A stretch of 30,349 bases of DNA, taken from positions 1 to 30,349 of the forward strand of contig CAZGUI010000030.1 of NCBI GenBank assembly GCA_964528875.1, given 5' to 3'. The stretch is from Bacteroides_E sp964528875. Its GTDB lineage: Bacteria > Bacteroidota > Bacteroidia > Bacteroidales > Bacteroidaceae. The first letter of the stretch is position 1. Each line of letters opens with the position of its first letter. A program made the translations under genes and the position numbers. Of this stretch, positions 1 to 7,990 are shown piece by piece. Under the pieces are notes generated by a model, which searched no databases, was not told the DNA's origin, and worked only from the letters and a program-made list of their open reading frames with translations.

Positions 1-153
1 AAGGAACTTTATCAAGAGAAATGCTTAAAACAAAATAACACTTTATTTTAAATTAAACTAGCTTATTCTATAATAACTCAAGTAACACAAAGGACAAAAG
101 CAAAACTTATAGAAAGATGAAATAAAGAAGAAAACGAAAGAAGTATTTAAAAC

Positions 154-241
154 AAAAAAAGGCCTTAAGCATCCTCCGGTATTATTTTCAAGACAGAGCT
201 AATATCCTGTTAAACATTGAGAGTCCACAAAGGCCTTTTTT
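154..241. other. Structured intergenic element closed by a 12-bp stem, unexplained
   Basis: AAAAAAGGCCTT at 155-166 pairs perfectly with AAGGCCTTTTTT at 230-241 around a 63-nt loop. Both strands end in a U-run after the stem, so it could terminate transcription in either direction, but the loop is far longer than in an ordinary terminator. It lies about 140 bp beyond the ilvC terminator. It could be a small RNA, or the terminator of a transcript entering from left of the window. I recognise no known RNA family. The remaining sequence from 1 to 376 shows no convincing ORF. Confidence 0.4.
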
Positions 242-376
242 ATTTATTGCGTAAAAGTAAGCTATTTTTATTAAACAGAGTAGATGTTAATTAAAAAAAT
301 ACGTTAACGATAAGTATAATAACTCCTTAAGAACTTAAAAAAGCTCAAGCTGTGAGATACTTTACACTTTTTTCCA

Positions 377-409
377 TAAAAAATGGAGAGTTTCTTCTAC
401 TCTCCATTA
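377..409 (-). terminator. Rho-independent terminator of the ilv operon
   Basis: On the minus strand AATGGAGAGT and ACTCTCCATT form a 10-bp stem around a 7-nt loop, followed by a U-run. It starts 24 nt after the ilvC stop codon and is the evident end of the ilvD-ilvC transcript. Confidence 0.85.
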
Positions 410-432
410 ATCTAAATATCCCAACAAACAGT

Positions 433-1476
433 TTAGTTATTTTCCGGACGAAGCTTTCTTACTACAGCTCCTGTTTGCCACATTTCACTTTCACGTAGTT
501 CACGCAACTCTTCATTTAATTTCTCACGATAATCTTCTTGAGAGTTTGCATCAATCGAACGCTGTGCCTCATTCCCTACTTTTACTTCGTTATAAAGCTT
601 TTCAAATACAGGTTTTGTTGCTTCATAAAAAGGAGTCATCCAATCTAAAGCACCTCGTTGAGCCGTAGTAGAACAGTTAGCATACATCCAATCCATCCCG
701 TTTTCGGCAAACAATGGCATAAGCGACTGTGTTAGCTCTTCTACTGTTTCGTTGAAGGCTTCAGAAGGGGTATGTCCATTTTCGCGAAGCGTTTCATACT
801 GTGCTTGAAGTATTCCTTGTATAGCACCCATCAAAGTTCCTCTTTCACCTGTTAAGTCAGAATAGACTTCACGCTCAAAGGTGGTTTCAAATAAGTAACC
901 GGAACCCACACCAATACCTAGTGCAATAGCTCTCTCAGTAGCTTTACCTGTAGCATCTTGGAAAATAGCATAGGAAGAATTTAAGCCTCTTCCCTCCAAG
1001 AACATTCTGCGAAGAGAGGTTCCTGAACCTTTAGGAGCAACTAAAATAACATCAACATCAGCAGGAGGTACAATGCCTGTACGATCTTTATAAGTTATAC
1101 CGAAACCGTGTGAAAAATACAATGCTTTTCCTTTTGCAAGTTGCCCTTTAACAGTTGGCCAGAGCTCAATTTGTGCAGCATCAGACAGTAAGTATTCAAT
1201 GATAGTTCCTTTCTGACAAGCCTCTTCGATTTCAAAGAGAGTTTCACCCGGAACCCAACCATCTGCAACTGCCTTATCCCAAGTTTTACCTTTACGTTGA
1301 CCAACAATTACATTAAAACCATTATCTCTTAAGTTTAGAGCTTGGCCAGGACCTTGTACCCCATAGCCAATTACAGCGATCACTTCATCTTTTAATACTT
1401 CGCGTGCTTTTTCTAAAGGAAATTCTTCACGTGTAACAACGTTTTCTGTTACTCCTCCAAAATTCATTTTTGCCAT
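433..1476 (-). CDS. ilvC: Ketol-acid reductoisomerase (IlvC)
   Basis: Second step of valine and isoleucine synthesis: NADPH- and Mg2+-dependent isomerisation and reduction of acetolactate or acetohydroxybutyrate in the cytoplasm. The 347-residue length fits the short class I enzymes. The Rossmann motif GYGVQGPGQALNLRDNG (residues 38-54) resembles the fungal-type motif more than the usual GxGSQGHAQ. The SDLTGERGTL segment supplies metal ligands D207 and E211, and E243 and E247 sit at the expected spacing downstream, so the active site looks complete. It is the last gene of the operon, 59 nt after the thioesterase, and is followed by a strong terminator. Start is the ATG at 1476, preceded by an A-rich stretch with no clear Shine-Dalgarno, as is usual in this phylum. 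Confidence 0.97.
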   Translation of the reverse strand: MAKMNFGGVTENVVTREEFPLEKAREVLKDEVIAVIGYGVQGPGQALNLRDNGFNVIVGQRKGKTWDKAVADGWVPGETLFEIEEACQKGTIIEYLLSDAAQIELWPTVKGQLAKGKALYFSHGFGITYKDRTGIVPPADVDVILVAPKGSGTSLRRMFLEGRGLNSSYAIFQDATGKATERAIALGIGVGSGYLFETTFEREVYSDLTGERGTLMGAIQGILQAQYETLRENGHTPSEAFNETVEELTQSLMPLFAENGMDWMYANCSTTAQRGALDWMTPFYEATKPVFEKLYNEVKVGNEAQRSIDANSQEDYREKLNEELRELRESEMWQTGAVVRKLRPENN

Positions 1477-1535
1477 TTTTCTTCTTCTTTTTTGTTAATT
1501 ATATTTTATACTATTTCATTCTTTATTACCGAAAC

Positions 1536-2285
1536 CTACTTAAAAACGACCTTTGACCGACAAACGGTTTCATTATTTGCTTTCTTTACTTCAATATTAT
1601 AATGATCATCACCTAAGTTATCCATAAAAAAATCTAACCGATCACCGTAATAACTTTCAGTTACATAAGCCATCTCAAAACGCTGTATCCGCTTAGAGTC
1701 ATATAATGACTTAGGATATAAATCTAATATATGTTCAATGTACCTCATACTATTTACGTGACCATTGATATCTATGTCACAATATTTAGCCGTATGCGAA
1801 TAGATGGATTCAGTAGTTTGCACCTTAATGCGCGAAGGTTTATCTATAGGTAGAGATCTAGGTAACACATACTTTTGCATCTCATTTCCGTGAATTTCAA
1901 AAAGATTGGCCGGCATACGATTCTCCATACTTATCATCGCCCAAATGGAACGAGCATAACCTATTTCTTCTCCTTCACAGTTTAAAATTAAAAAATTACG
2001 ATCGGTAAAAAGTTTATAAACATCCTCTACCCAAGTTTCTATGGTGAATTTTTCATACTCTTTAGGCATCTCCTTTATTTCGATAGCTAGACGAGACAGT
2101 ACCCACGTGTAATTTTCCTCGTTCAATGAGGAGATACCAAAACCTCGTTCAGCAGAATGAAAACTGGCACAGTTCAACAAATGATTTCCTAAAACACCTA
2201 AAGTTAATTCGCCATTAAAATCCACATGGAAGGGTTCTGCTATTAATTCATAACTTCCAATTTTATTTATGCCTTTACTCTCCAT
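1536..2285 (-). CDS. Acyl-ACP thioesterase, FatA/FatB-like
   Basis: Predicted to hydrolyse acyl-acyl carrier protein to free fatty acid. The 249-residue protein has the double hot-dog layout of the plant and bacterial acyl-ACP thioesterase family. Its second half carries the catalytic pattern DxNxHxN (DINGHVN, with D172, N174 and H176), equivalent to the Asp/Asn/His described for plant FatB. The start codon lies inside the end of ilvN (11-nt overlap), so the two are very probably translationally coupled within the ilv operon. The same gene order is known from Bacteroides. Placement among branched-chain amino acid genes suggests a role in branched-chain acyl metabolism, but the acyl specificity cannot be read from the sequence. 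Confidence 0.9.
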   Translation of the reverse strand: MESKGINKIGSYELIAEPFHVDFNGELTLGVLGNHLLNCASFHSAERGFGISSLNEENYTWVLSRLAIEIKEMPKEYEKFTIETWVEDVYKLFTDRNFLILNCEGEEIGYARSIWAMISMENRMPANLFEIHGNEMQKYVLPRSLPIDKPSRIKVQTTESIYSHTAKYCDIDINGHVNSMRYIEHILDLYPKSLYDSKRIQRFEMAYVTESYYGDRLDFFMDNLGDDHYNIEVKKANNETVCRSKVVFK

Positions 2286-2835
2286 TTTTATTTTCTAACA
2301 ATTTATATTGTGCTTCACGATAAGCTAAATATTCATTGAGTTTTTCTACGTGACTCTTGGTTACCGCAATACGTCCTGAACGAACAAACTGCAAGATACC
2401 AATTTGCTCTAAGTCTTCATAAAGCGCTGTTGTTTCCTCGGTTGTTCCCGCTTTTTGAATCGCAGTATACGTTTCATTCACCTCAATAATACGTGCATTA
2501 TGTTTACTAATCAACATTTCCACCGAATTACTTTCCACTAAACTCTGAGTAGGAATTTTATAAAGTGCTATTTCTCTATAAAAAATCTCATCATCGGTAT
2601 AATAATCAGCTTTTAACACATCAATAATTTTCTCAATCTGCTTAGTCACTTTCTTCATCGTTGACTCATCACTATACGTAGTAATGGTATACTTATGAAT
2701 GCCGTTAAGAGCAGAAGCAGACACATTTAAACTCTCAATATTTAGCTGACGACGAGTAAAGATAGTGGTTATTTTATTCAATACCCCTGCAATATTCTCT
2801 GAATGAACCGTTAAGGTGTATAAAGTATCTTTCAT
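2275..2835 (-). CDS. ilvN: Acetolactate synthase regulatory (small) subunit
   Basis: Regulatory partner of the catalytic subunit encoded just upstream; binds valine for feedback control and raises activity of the complex. Residues 1-75 form an ACT domain (LYTLTVHSENIAGVLNKITT, then the RRQLNIESLNVS segment typical of the family). The C-terminal half is the small-subunit-specific domain. The 186-residue length is slightly longer than the common 160-175. It starts 4 nt after ilvB and overlaps the thioesterase start by 11 nt, consistent with tight co-expression. The symbol could equally be ilvH, since the two names mark isozymes of one family. Confidence 0.95.
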   Translation of the reverse strand: MKDTLYTLTVHSENIAGVLNKITTIFTRRQLNIESLNVSASALNGIHKYTITTYSDESTMKKVTKQIEKIIDVLKADYYTDDEIFYREIALYKIPTQSLVESNSVEMLISKHNARIIEVNETYTAIQKAGTTEETTALYEDLEQIGILQFVRSGRIAVTKSHVEKLNEYLAYREAQYKLLENKNGE

Positions 2836-2839
2836 AGTC

Positions 2840-4537
2840 TTAATCTCCTAATAACATTTTATTTACAGTACCTCCTGCCGGAGTCATTGGATAAATCATT
2901 CCTTCCTTTTCTACACATACATCTAAAAAGTATGCCCCCTCGGTTGAGATCATCTCATTGATGGCTTCAGCCAACTCTTCTCTCTTGGTTACTCGCTTGG
3001 CCGGAATATCATAGGCCGCAGCAATGGCAACAAAATTCGGATTGGACATAGGGGTAAAGGAATATCGTTTATCAAAAAATAATTCCTGCCATTGGCGAAC
3101 CATTCCCAAAAATGAGTTGTTCAACAAAATCATTTTTACCGGAGCGCGAGTCTCCATAATCACCCCAAATTCTTGTATATTCATTTGCAAGCCCCCATCG
3201 CCCAAAAACAAACAAACCATACGATCAGGGGCACCAAATTGTGCTCCTATGGCAGCAGGCAACCCAAATCCCATAGTTCCTAAACCTCCTGAAGTAACAA
3301 TACTTCTTTTCTGAGAGAACTGGAAATAACGTGCGGCAGCCATCTGGTTTTGTCCCACATCAGTAACTAGAATAGCCTCGTGGTTGGTAGCCTCGGACAC
3401 ACCAAAAACCACTTCACCCATTGTGATATCTCCCGATGTAGGAGTTAGATCTTTCTTAATGACTGTTTCTTGCTCTTTTTTGGCATAACTATCAAAGCTT
3501 CGAATCCACTCCGTACGATAATCCACCTTATCAATACCCGCTGTAACTAAAGGAAGGCTTTCTTTGCAATCACCTAATAGGGCAACATCTACCTCCACAT
3601 TTTTATTAATTTCGGCAGCATCAATATCAAAATGAATCACCTTAGCCTGCTTGGCATAGGTTTTTAAATCACCGGTTACTCGATCATCAAAACGCATTCC
3701 CACCGCAATCAACAAATCGCACTCATTCGTCATTCTGTTAGGTACTAAGTTACCGTGCATACCCAACATACCTTGATTCAGTGGATGATTAGAAGGGATA
3801 GCCGACAAGCCTAACAATGTACTTCCAAAAGGTATTTGAGCTTTTTCTAAGAACGCTAAAAGTTCCTGATGTGCATTGCCCAACTCTACACCCTGTCCCA
3901 CCAAAACCAAAGGTTTTTTTGATTCATTAATTAGCTGAACAGCTTCACAAATGGCCTGAGGCGATAACTCAGGTACAGGTTCATAACTTCTAATAAAGTT
4001 TAAGTTGTATGGAGCATATTCAAAAGAAGATATTTGTGCATCTTTTGCAAAATCCAGGATCACAGGACCGGGTCTGCCACTTTTGGCAATATAAAAAGCT
4101 CTGGCTACTGCCCAAGGAATATCCTCTGCTTTACGAATCTGATAACTCCATTTTGTTATTGGTTGTGAAACACTGACTAAATCAATTTCCTGAAAAGCAT
4201 CGGTTCCCAAAGCCGACGAAGCCACTTGTCCGGCAATTACAACCAAAGGAGTACTATCCAGCATAGCATCTCCTATACCCGTTAACGTATTTGTTGCGCC
4301 AGGACCACTAGTTACAATACAAACTCCTACTTTTCCGGAAACACGAGCATAACCTTCAGCTGCATGAGTTGCCCCTTGTTCGTGCCTCATTAAAATATGT
4401 TTGAGTTCGTTTTGCTTATATATTTCATCATAAACAGGCATTATAGCTCCACCCGGATAACCAAAAACGGTATCCACTCCTTCGTGAATTAACGATTTTA
4501 TTAATGCACTTGATCCTGTAATTTTTTCTTTTTCCAT
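2840..4537 (-). CDS. ilvB: Acetolactate synthase catalytic (large) subunit
   Basis: Thiamine diphosphate enzyme that condenses pyruvate with pyruvate or 2-oxobutyrate, the committed step to valine/leucine and isoleucine. The 565 residues contain the N-terminal ThDP-activating Glu (E53 in RHEQGATHAAEGYAR), a central FAD-binding-type domain with MRFDDRVTGD (281-290), and the C-terminal ThDP/Mg motif from GDGG (446-449) to LLNN (471-474). FLGMVRQWQ follows at 476-484, with W483 in the herbicide- and specificity-associated position. All expected residues are present. It lies 52 nt downstream of ilvD and 4 nt upstream of ilvN. Confidence 0.97.
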   Translation of the reverse strand: MEKEKITGSSALIKSLIHEGVDTVFGYPGGAIMPVYDEIYKQNELKHILMRHEQGATHAAEGYARVSGKVGVCIVTSGPGATNTLTGIGDAMLDSTPLVVIAGQVASSALGTDAFQEIDLVSVSQPITKWSYQIRKAEDIPWAVARAFYIAKSGRPGPVILDFAKDAQISSFEYAPYNLNFIRSYEPVPELSPQAICEAVQLINESKKPLVLVGQGVELGNAHQELLAFLEKAQIPFGSTLLGLSAIPSNHPLNQGMLGMHGNLVPNRMTNECDLLIAVGMRFDDRVTGDLKTYAKQAKVIHFDIDAAEINKNVEVDVALLGDCKESLPLVTAGIDKVDYRTEWIRSFDSYAKKEQETVIKKDLTPTSGDITMGEVVFGVSEATNHEAILVTDVGQNQMAAARYFQFSQKRSIVTSGGLGTMGFGLPAAIGAQFGAPDRMVCLFLGDGGLQMNIQEFGVIMETRAPVKMILLNNSFLGMVRQWQELFFDKRYSFTPMSNPNFVAIAAAYDIPAKRVTKREELAEAINEMISTEGAYFLDVCVEKEGMIYPMTPAGGTVNKMLLGD

Positions 4538-4589
4538 AGTTCAAAAATATCAAATCAAACCCTTGTGATGTACACTCACTCTATCACTC

Positions 4590-6392
4590 TCAATCAATGA
4601 TACGTACAGCTCCTTTATCAGCAGAACTTACCATACTGGCGTATGCTCTTAAACTTTTAGGAATATTTCGATCACGAGACAATGTATGGGAAGGACGTTT
4701 ATTTAGTTCTGTTTCTGAGACCAATACGTTTATTGTACGAGCCGGAATATCAATTGTTATTAAATCACCGGTTCTTACTTTTCCTATAGCACCTCCTGCA
4801 GCAGCCTCCGGAGAAACGTGTCCTATACTTAAACCCGAAGTTCCTCCGCTAAACCTTCCATCGGTAATCAAAGCACAGTCCTTTCCTAAATGCTTGGATT
4901 TTAAATAAGAGGTAGGATATAACATTTCTTGCATTCCGGGACCTCCCTTAGGCCCTTCATAGATAATAATAACCACATCTCCTTTTACAATCTCGTCATT
5001 TAGGATGGCATCGCAAGCCGCCTCTTGAGAATCGAAAACTTTAGCTTTTCCTTTAAATTTTAGAATCTCCTCATCCACACCAGCAGTCTTAACCACACAA
5101 CCATCCTGTGCTATGTTTCCTTTTAATACCGCCAAACCTCCATCGGCACTGTAGGCAAACTCTATACTTCGAATACACCCTTTTTCTCTATCGGTATCTA
5201 ATGATTCATAGTAATTACTCTGAGAACCCAAGACCAAATTAAATTGATTGCCCGGCGCACTTAAATATCGTTTTATATCCGCTTCAATAGCAGTAGAAGA
5301 GGTTATGGAATATTTTTGAATAGCTTCACTTAAAGTAAGACCATCTGCACGATGAACATTACCATTTATTAAGCCCCCTTTCTCTAACTCTCCTAAGAGC
5401 CCCATGATTCCTCCCGCTCTATTTACATCTTGGATGTGGTATAAGGGAGTATTAGGAGAAACCTTACATAAACAAGGTGTACGCCTAGAAAGAGCATCAA
5501 TATCATCCATAGAGAAATCCACTTCTGCTTCTTGCGCCATAGCTAATAGATGCAATACAGTGTTGGTTGACCCTCCCATTGCTATATCTAAAGTCATAGC
5601 ATTTAAGAAGGCCTCTTTTGTAGCTATGTTACGGGGTAAAACAGTATCATCACCCTCTTCATAATATTTATAAGCTATTTCTACAATCTTGGCGGCAGCC
5701 TCTTGAAACAACTTTTTCCTATTTTCATGTGTAGCCAAAAGGGTTCCATTTCCGGGTAAAGCCAAACCAATGGCCTCATTTAAACAATTCATGGAATTTG
5801 CAGTAAACATACCGGAACAAGAACCACAAGTTGGACAAGCGTGTTGCTCAATCTCACTAACATTTTCATCGCTTACTGAGCTATCTGCAGATTGGATCAT
5901 AGCATCGATTAAATCCAATTTACGATCTCCTAATTTTCCGGCTTCCATTGGGCCTCCTGACACAAAAAGTGTTGGAATATTTAGTCGTAATGAAGCCATT
6001 AACATCCCGGGAGTAATTTTATCACAATTACTGATGCAAATCATAGCATCCACCTTATGGGCATTAATCATATACTCCACACTATCTGCTATTAGATCTC
6101 TAGAAGGCAAGGAGTAGAGCATTCCATCGTGCCCCATAGCAATACCATCATCAATAGCAATCGTGTTAAATTCAGCAGCAAAACAACCTTGCTTCTCTAT
6201 TTCATTCTTCACAAACTGCCCTATTTCATGCAAATGAACATGCCCCGGAACAAATTGTGTAAACGAATTTACAACCGCAATAATAGGTTTTCCCAGCTGC
6301 TCTTTCTTCATTCCATTAGCTGCCCATAAAGCACGTGCCCCTGCCATGCGTCTACCCTGTGTACTAACTGCACTGCGAAGTTTGTTTTTCAT
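4590..6392 (-). CDS. ilvD: Dihydroxy-acid dehydratase
   Basis: Fe-S enzyme dehydrating dihydroxy-isovalerate and dihydroxy-methylvalerate to the 2-oxo acids. It is 600 residues long, the usual size. The cluster region shows C123 (SNCDKITPGM) and CPTCGSCSGMF with C186, C189 and C192. At the position where 2Fe-2S dehydratases carry PCN, this protein has FVPGHVHL, as in the E. coli-type enzyme, so an oxygen-labile 4Fe-4S cluster is the likelier form (inference). It is the first structural gene of the operon. Its ATG lies about 20 nt downstream of the attenuator U-run, so terminator read-through decides expression of all five genes. Confidence 0.97.
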   Translation of the reverse strand: MKNKLRSAVSTQGRRMAGARALWAANGMKKEQLGKPIIAVVNSFTQFVPGHVHLHEIGQFVKNEIEKQGCFAAEFNTIAIDDGIAMGHDGMLYSLPSRDLIADSVEYMINAHKVDAMICISNCDKITPGMLMASLRLNIPTLFVSGGPMEAGKLGDRKLDLIDAMIQSADSSVSDENVSEIEQHACPTCGSCSGMFTANSMNCLNEAIGLALPGNGTLLATHENRKKLFQEAAAKIVEIAYKYYEEGDDTVLPRNIATKEAFLNAMTLDIAMGGSTNTVLHLLAMAQEAEVDFSMDDIDALSRRTPCLCKVSPNTPLYHIQDVNRAGGIMGLLGELEKGGLINGNVHRADGLTLSEAIQKYSITSSTAIEADIKRYLSAPGNQFNLVLGSQSNYYESLDTDREKGCIRSIEFAYSADGGLAVLKGNIAQDGCVVKTAGVDEEILKFKGKAKVFDSQEAACDAILNDEIVKGDVVIIIYEGPKGGPGMQEMLYPTSYLKSKHLGKDCALITDGRFSGGTSGLSIGHVSPEAAAGGAIGKVRTGDLITIDIPARTINVLVSETELNKRPSHTLSRDRNIPKSLRAYASMVSSADKGAVRIID

Positions 6393-6410
6393 CTCTTTTT
6401 TTATTAATAT

Positions 6411-6444
6411 AAAAAAGCCTTTCTCAATTCACGAGAAAGGCTTT
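6411..6444 (-). terminator. Attenuator terminator of the ilv operon
   Basis: On the minus strand AAAGCCTTTCTC and GAGAAAGGCTTT form a perfect 12-bp stem around a 7-nt loop, followed by a U-run. It sits between the leader peptide and ilvD, directly upstream of the ilvD start codon. A terminator here makes sense only as a conditional one. Its 5' arm (region 3) can also pair with region 2 of the leader. Confidence 0.9.
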
Positions 6445-6475
6445 ATCATTTATTTTTATTATAGCTCATATAACT

Positions 6476-6547
6476 ATATAAACCTTCCTCACGCTCTAAT
6501 AGGAATAACTACTAGACGAATAATAAAAAGGACCACGAGGTTTATAT
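6476..6547 (-). promoter_or_regulatory. ilv leader mutually exclusive RNA pairings (regions 1, 2, 3)
   Basis: Region 1 (ATATAAACC, 6547-6539) is perfectly complementary over 9 bp to region 2 (GGTTTATAT, 6484-6476). Region 2, read as GAGGAAGGTTT at 6490-6480 and overlapping the leader stop codon, can instead pair over 11 bp, including two G-U pairs, with the 5' arm of the terminator. Region 1 lies just ahead of the run of Leu/Val/Ile codons. A ribosome stalled there would mask region 1, free region 2 to form the antiterminator, and allow transcription into ilvD. This is the classical amino acid attenuation logic, deduced from the sequence. Confidence 0.8.
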
Positions 6548-6566
6548 TTATTATATGATTAAACAT
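6489..6566 (-). CDS. ilv operon leader peptide (25 aa, ilvL-like)
   Basis: A short ORF of 25 codons on the minus strand, ATG at 6566-6564 and TGA at 6491-6489. Its core reads LVVLFIIRLVVIPI at residues 10-23, followed by RA and stop. Fourteen of the 25 residues are Leu, Val or Ile, the three end products whose synthesis depends on this operon. It begins about 18-20 nt after the predicted transcription start and ends 45 nt before the attenuator hairpin. It is too short for normal gene calling. Its role is to sense charged tRNA levels through ribosome stalling rather than to make a functional protein. An alternative out-of-frame ATG at 6579 gives only six codons without a control-codon run. Confidence 0.85.
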   Translation of the reverse strand: MFNHIININLVVLFIIRLVVIPIRA

Positions 6567-6590
6567 AATCTATTTTCATTTTATAGAAGA

Positions 6591-6621
6591 CAAAGGTAAA
6601 TTCTTTTTCTTAATACACAAA
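6591..6621 (-). promoter_or_regulatory. ilv operon promoter (Bacteroidetes type)
   Basis: TTTG at 6621-6618 and TACCTTTG at 6598-6591 are separated by 19 nt and match the Bacteroidetes -33 TTTG and -7 TAnnTTTG consensus exactly. Transcription should begin near 6585, leaving a roughly 20-nt 5' UTR before the leader peptide. Confidence 0.8.
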
Positions 6622-6789
6622 CGAAGTGTTAGAAAAAATCATTAAAAAGCTTACAATTAAAACTCTTTACTCTCTTTTTGCTTTCATTTATCACTCTTCA
6701 AATATAAAATGAAAGAATTATAAGGTCTATTATTTATATAAATAAACAGAATTAATGTTTCTGTTAAAATAGAATCAATGAAAAATTCT

Positions 6790-6797
6790 TATATTTG
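6790..6797 (+). promoter_or_regulatory. Probable -7 element for slyD
   Basis: TATATTTG matches TAnnTTTG and lies 45 nt upstream of the start codon. No good -33 TTTG is seen at the expected distance, so only half of the promoter is supported. Confidence 0.5.
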
Positions 6798-6841
6798 CCT
6801 CATAATTAATTCAATATAAACTTAACAAGAGTAATTAAGAC

Positions 6842-7387
6842 ATGGAAACATTGGACAACAAGTATATAGCAGTAGCTTACAAACTATACATTACAGATGA
6901 AGAAGGTAAAGATTTAGTTGAAGAAACAACTCTAGATCGTCCTTTTCAATTTGTTACCGGATTAGGAATAACATTTGAGGAGTTTGAATCACAAGTTAAA
7001 GATTTAAATAAAGGCGATTCTTTTGACTTCACTGTAACACCGGATAAGGCCTACGGAGAATATGAGGAAGACTATGTTCTTGAGTTACCTAAAAATATTT
7101 TTGAAGTAGATGGTGTGTTTGACAACGAGCGTGTGGTTCCTGGAAACATATTACCTTTATTAGACTCAACCGGCAATCAATTAAACGGTGTTGTAATTGA
7201 AATTAAAGAAGAGGTAGTTGTTATGGATATGAATCACCCATTAGCTGGAGAACAATTAAATTTTGTGGGTACAGTTTTAGAAGCCAGACCTGCCACCATC
7301 AAAGAAATGGAAGAGATGACAGAGATGTTAAGTGGCGGTTGTGGCTGTGAAGGAGGAGATTGTGGATCGTGTGGATGTGATTGCTAA
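6842..7387 (+). CDS. slyD: FKBP-type peptidyl-prolyl isomerase, SlyD-like
   Basis: Cytoplasmic prolyl cis-trans isomerase and chaperone; SlyD proteins also bind nickel or other metals through a Cys/His-rich tail. The first ~70 residues and ~120-150 form the split FKBP domain (VTGLGITFEEFE, then the GDSFDFTVTPDKAYGEY start of the inserted chaperone flap). The C-terminus is a compact metal-binding tail, GGCGCEGGDCGSCGCDC, with six Cys in 17 residues. That is Cys-only, unlike the His-rich tail of E. coli SlyD. It is 181 residues long and monocistronic: its own -7 element lies upstream and a strong terminator downstream, divergent from the ilv operon. Confidence 0.92.
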   Translation: METLDNKYIAVAYKLYITDEEGKDLVEETTLDRPFQFVTGLGITFEEFESQVKDLNKGDSFDFTVTPDKAYGEYEEDYVLELPKNIFEVDGVFDNERVVPGNILPLLDSTGNQLNGVVIEIKEEVVVMDMNHPLAGEQLNFVGTVLEARPATIKEMEEMTEMLSGGCGCEGGDCGSCGCDC

Positions 7388-7419
7388 TCACCTTTCATTT
7401 TAGATCTTTTTATTATATT

Positions 7420-7457
7420 ACAGGGTGATTCAAGAAATACTGAATCACCCTGTTTTT
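7420..7457 (+). terminator. Terminator after slyD
   Basis: ACAGGGTGATTCA and TGAATCACCCTGT form a 13-bp stem with an 8-nt loop followed by six T. It begins 32 nt after the slyD stop codon. Confidence 0.9.
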
Positions 7458-7614
7458 TAGAACAAAAATCTCACTTTCTAAATTTTCAATAAAAGCTTGT
7501 TATTTATTAAAAATCCTCTCCTTAGAATTAACATACTTCATTAACTTTAGAGCTATAATTAATTTGAAACACACTTTATTAGCTTTTAAGTCGTTATAAG
7601 AACAATTAAATATT

Positions 7615-7622
7615 TAGCTTTG
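7615..7622 (+). promoter_or_regulatory. Probable -7 element for the DUF59-lpxH pair
   Basis: TAGCTTTG matches TAnnTTTG and lies 29 nt before the start codon at 7652. No TTTG is seen at the -33 distance. Confidence 0.5.
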
Positions 7623-7651
7623 TTATCCAACTAGAATAAATAAGTATAGTT

Positions 7652-7966
7652 ATGAATCAAAAATTCGCATTAGAAGAAAAAATAGTAAGTCGCCTAAAGA
7701 CCGTATACGACCCTGAAATACCAGTGAACGTGTACGATTTGGGCTTAATTTACAACATTGATGTTAAAGATAACATGGATGTTGATATTGAAATGACATT
7801 AACTACACCTCACTGTCCGGCCGCTGATTTTATTCTGGAAGATGTAAAACAAAAAGTGGAAACGATTGAGGGCATAGAAAAAGTCAATATCACCCTCACA
7901 TTTGAGCCTTCCTGGTCAAAAGATATGATGAGTGAGGAAGCACTTTTAGAATTAGGTTTTCTATAA
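7652..7966 (+). CDS. DUF59/MIP18-family Fe-S assembly protein, SufT-like
   Basis: Small cytoplasmic protein of the MIP18 (DUF59) family, whose members help mature iron-sulfur proteins (SufT, the PaaD N-terminal part, eukaryotic CIA2). The 104 residues are a single domain with the family signatures DPEIPVNVYDLGLIY near residues 20-34 and LTTPHCPAADFI in the middle, the Cys there being the conserved one. The family role is established; the specific client is unknown. It is followed after 24 nt by the LpxH-like gene and probably co-transcribed. A SufE protein is encoded 12 kb away, but there is no suf cluster here. Confidence 0.88.
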   Translation: MNQKFALEEKIVSRLKTVYDPEIPVNVYDLGLIYNIDVKDNMDVDIEMTLTTPHCPAADFILEDVKQKVETIEGIEKVNITLTFEPSWSKDMMSEEALLELGFL

Positions 7967-7990
7967 CAGAATTTAAAGATCTCCCATTGT

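Noticed and set aside
6346..6558. Plus-strand 70-codon frame across the ilvD start and leader region
   Set aside because: It is antisense to the ilvD 5' end, the attenuator and the leader peptide; its content is explained by those elements and it has no recognisable domain.
6561..6579. Alternative leader ORF from the ATG at 6579 (MKIDYV)
   Set aside because: Six codons only, in a different frame, with no run of branched-chain codons; the ATG at 6566 gives the control-codon-rich peptide.
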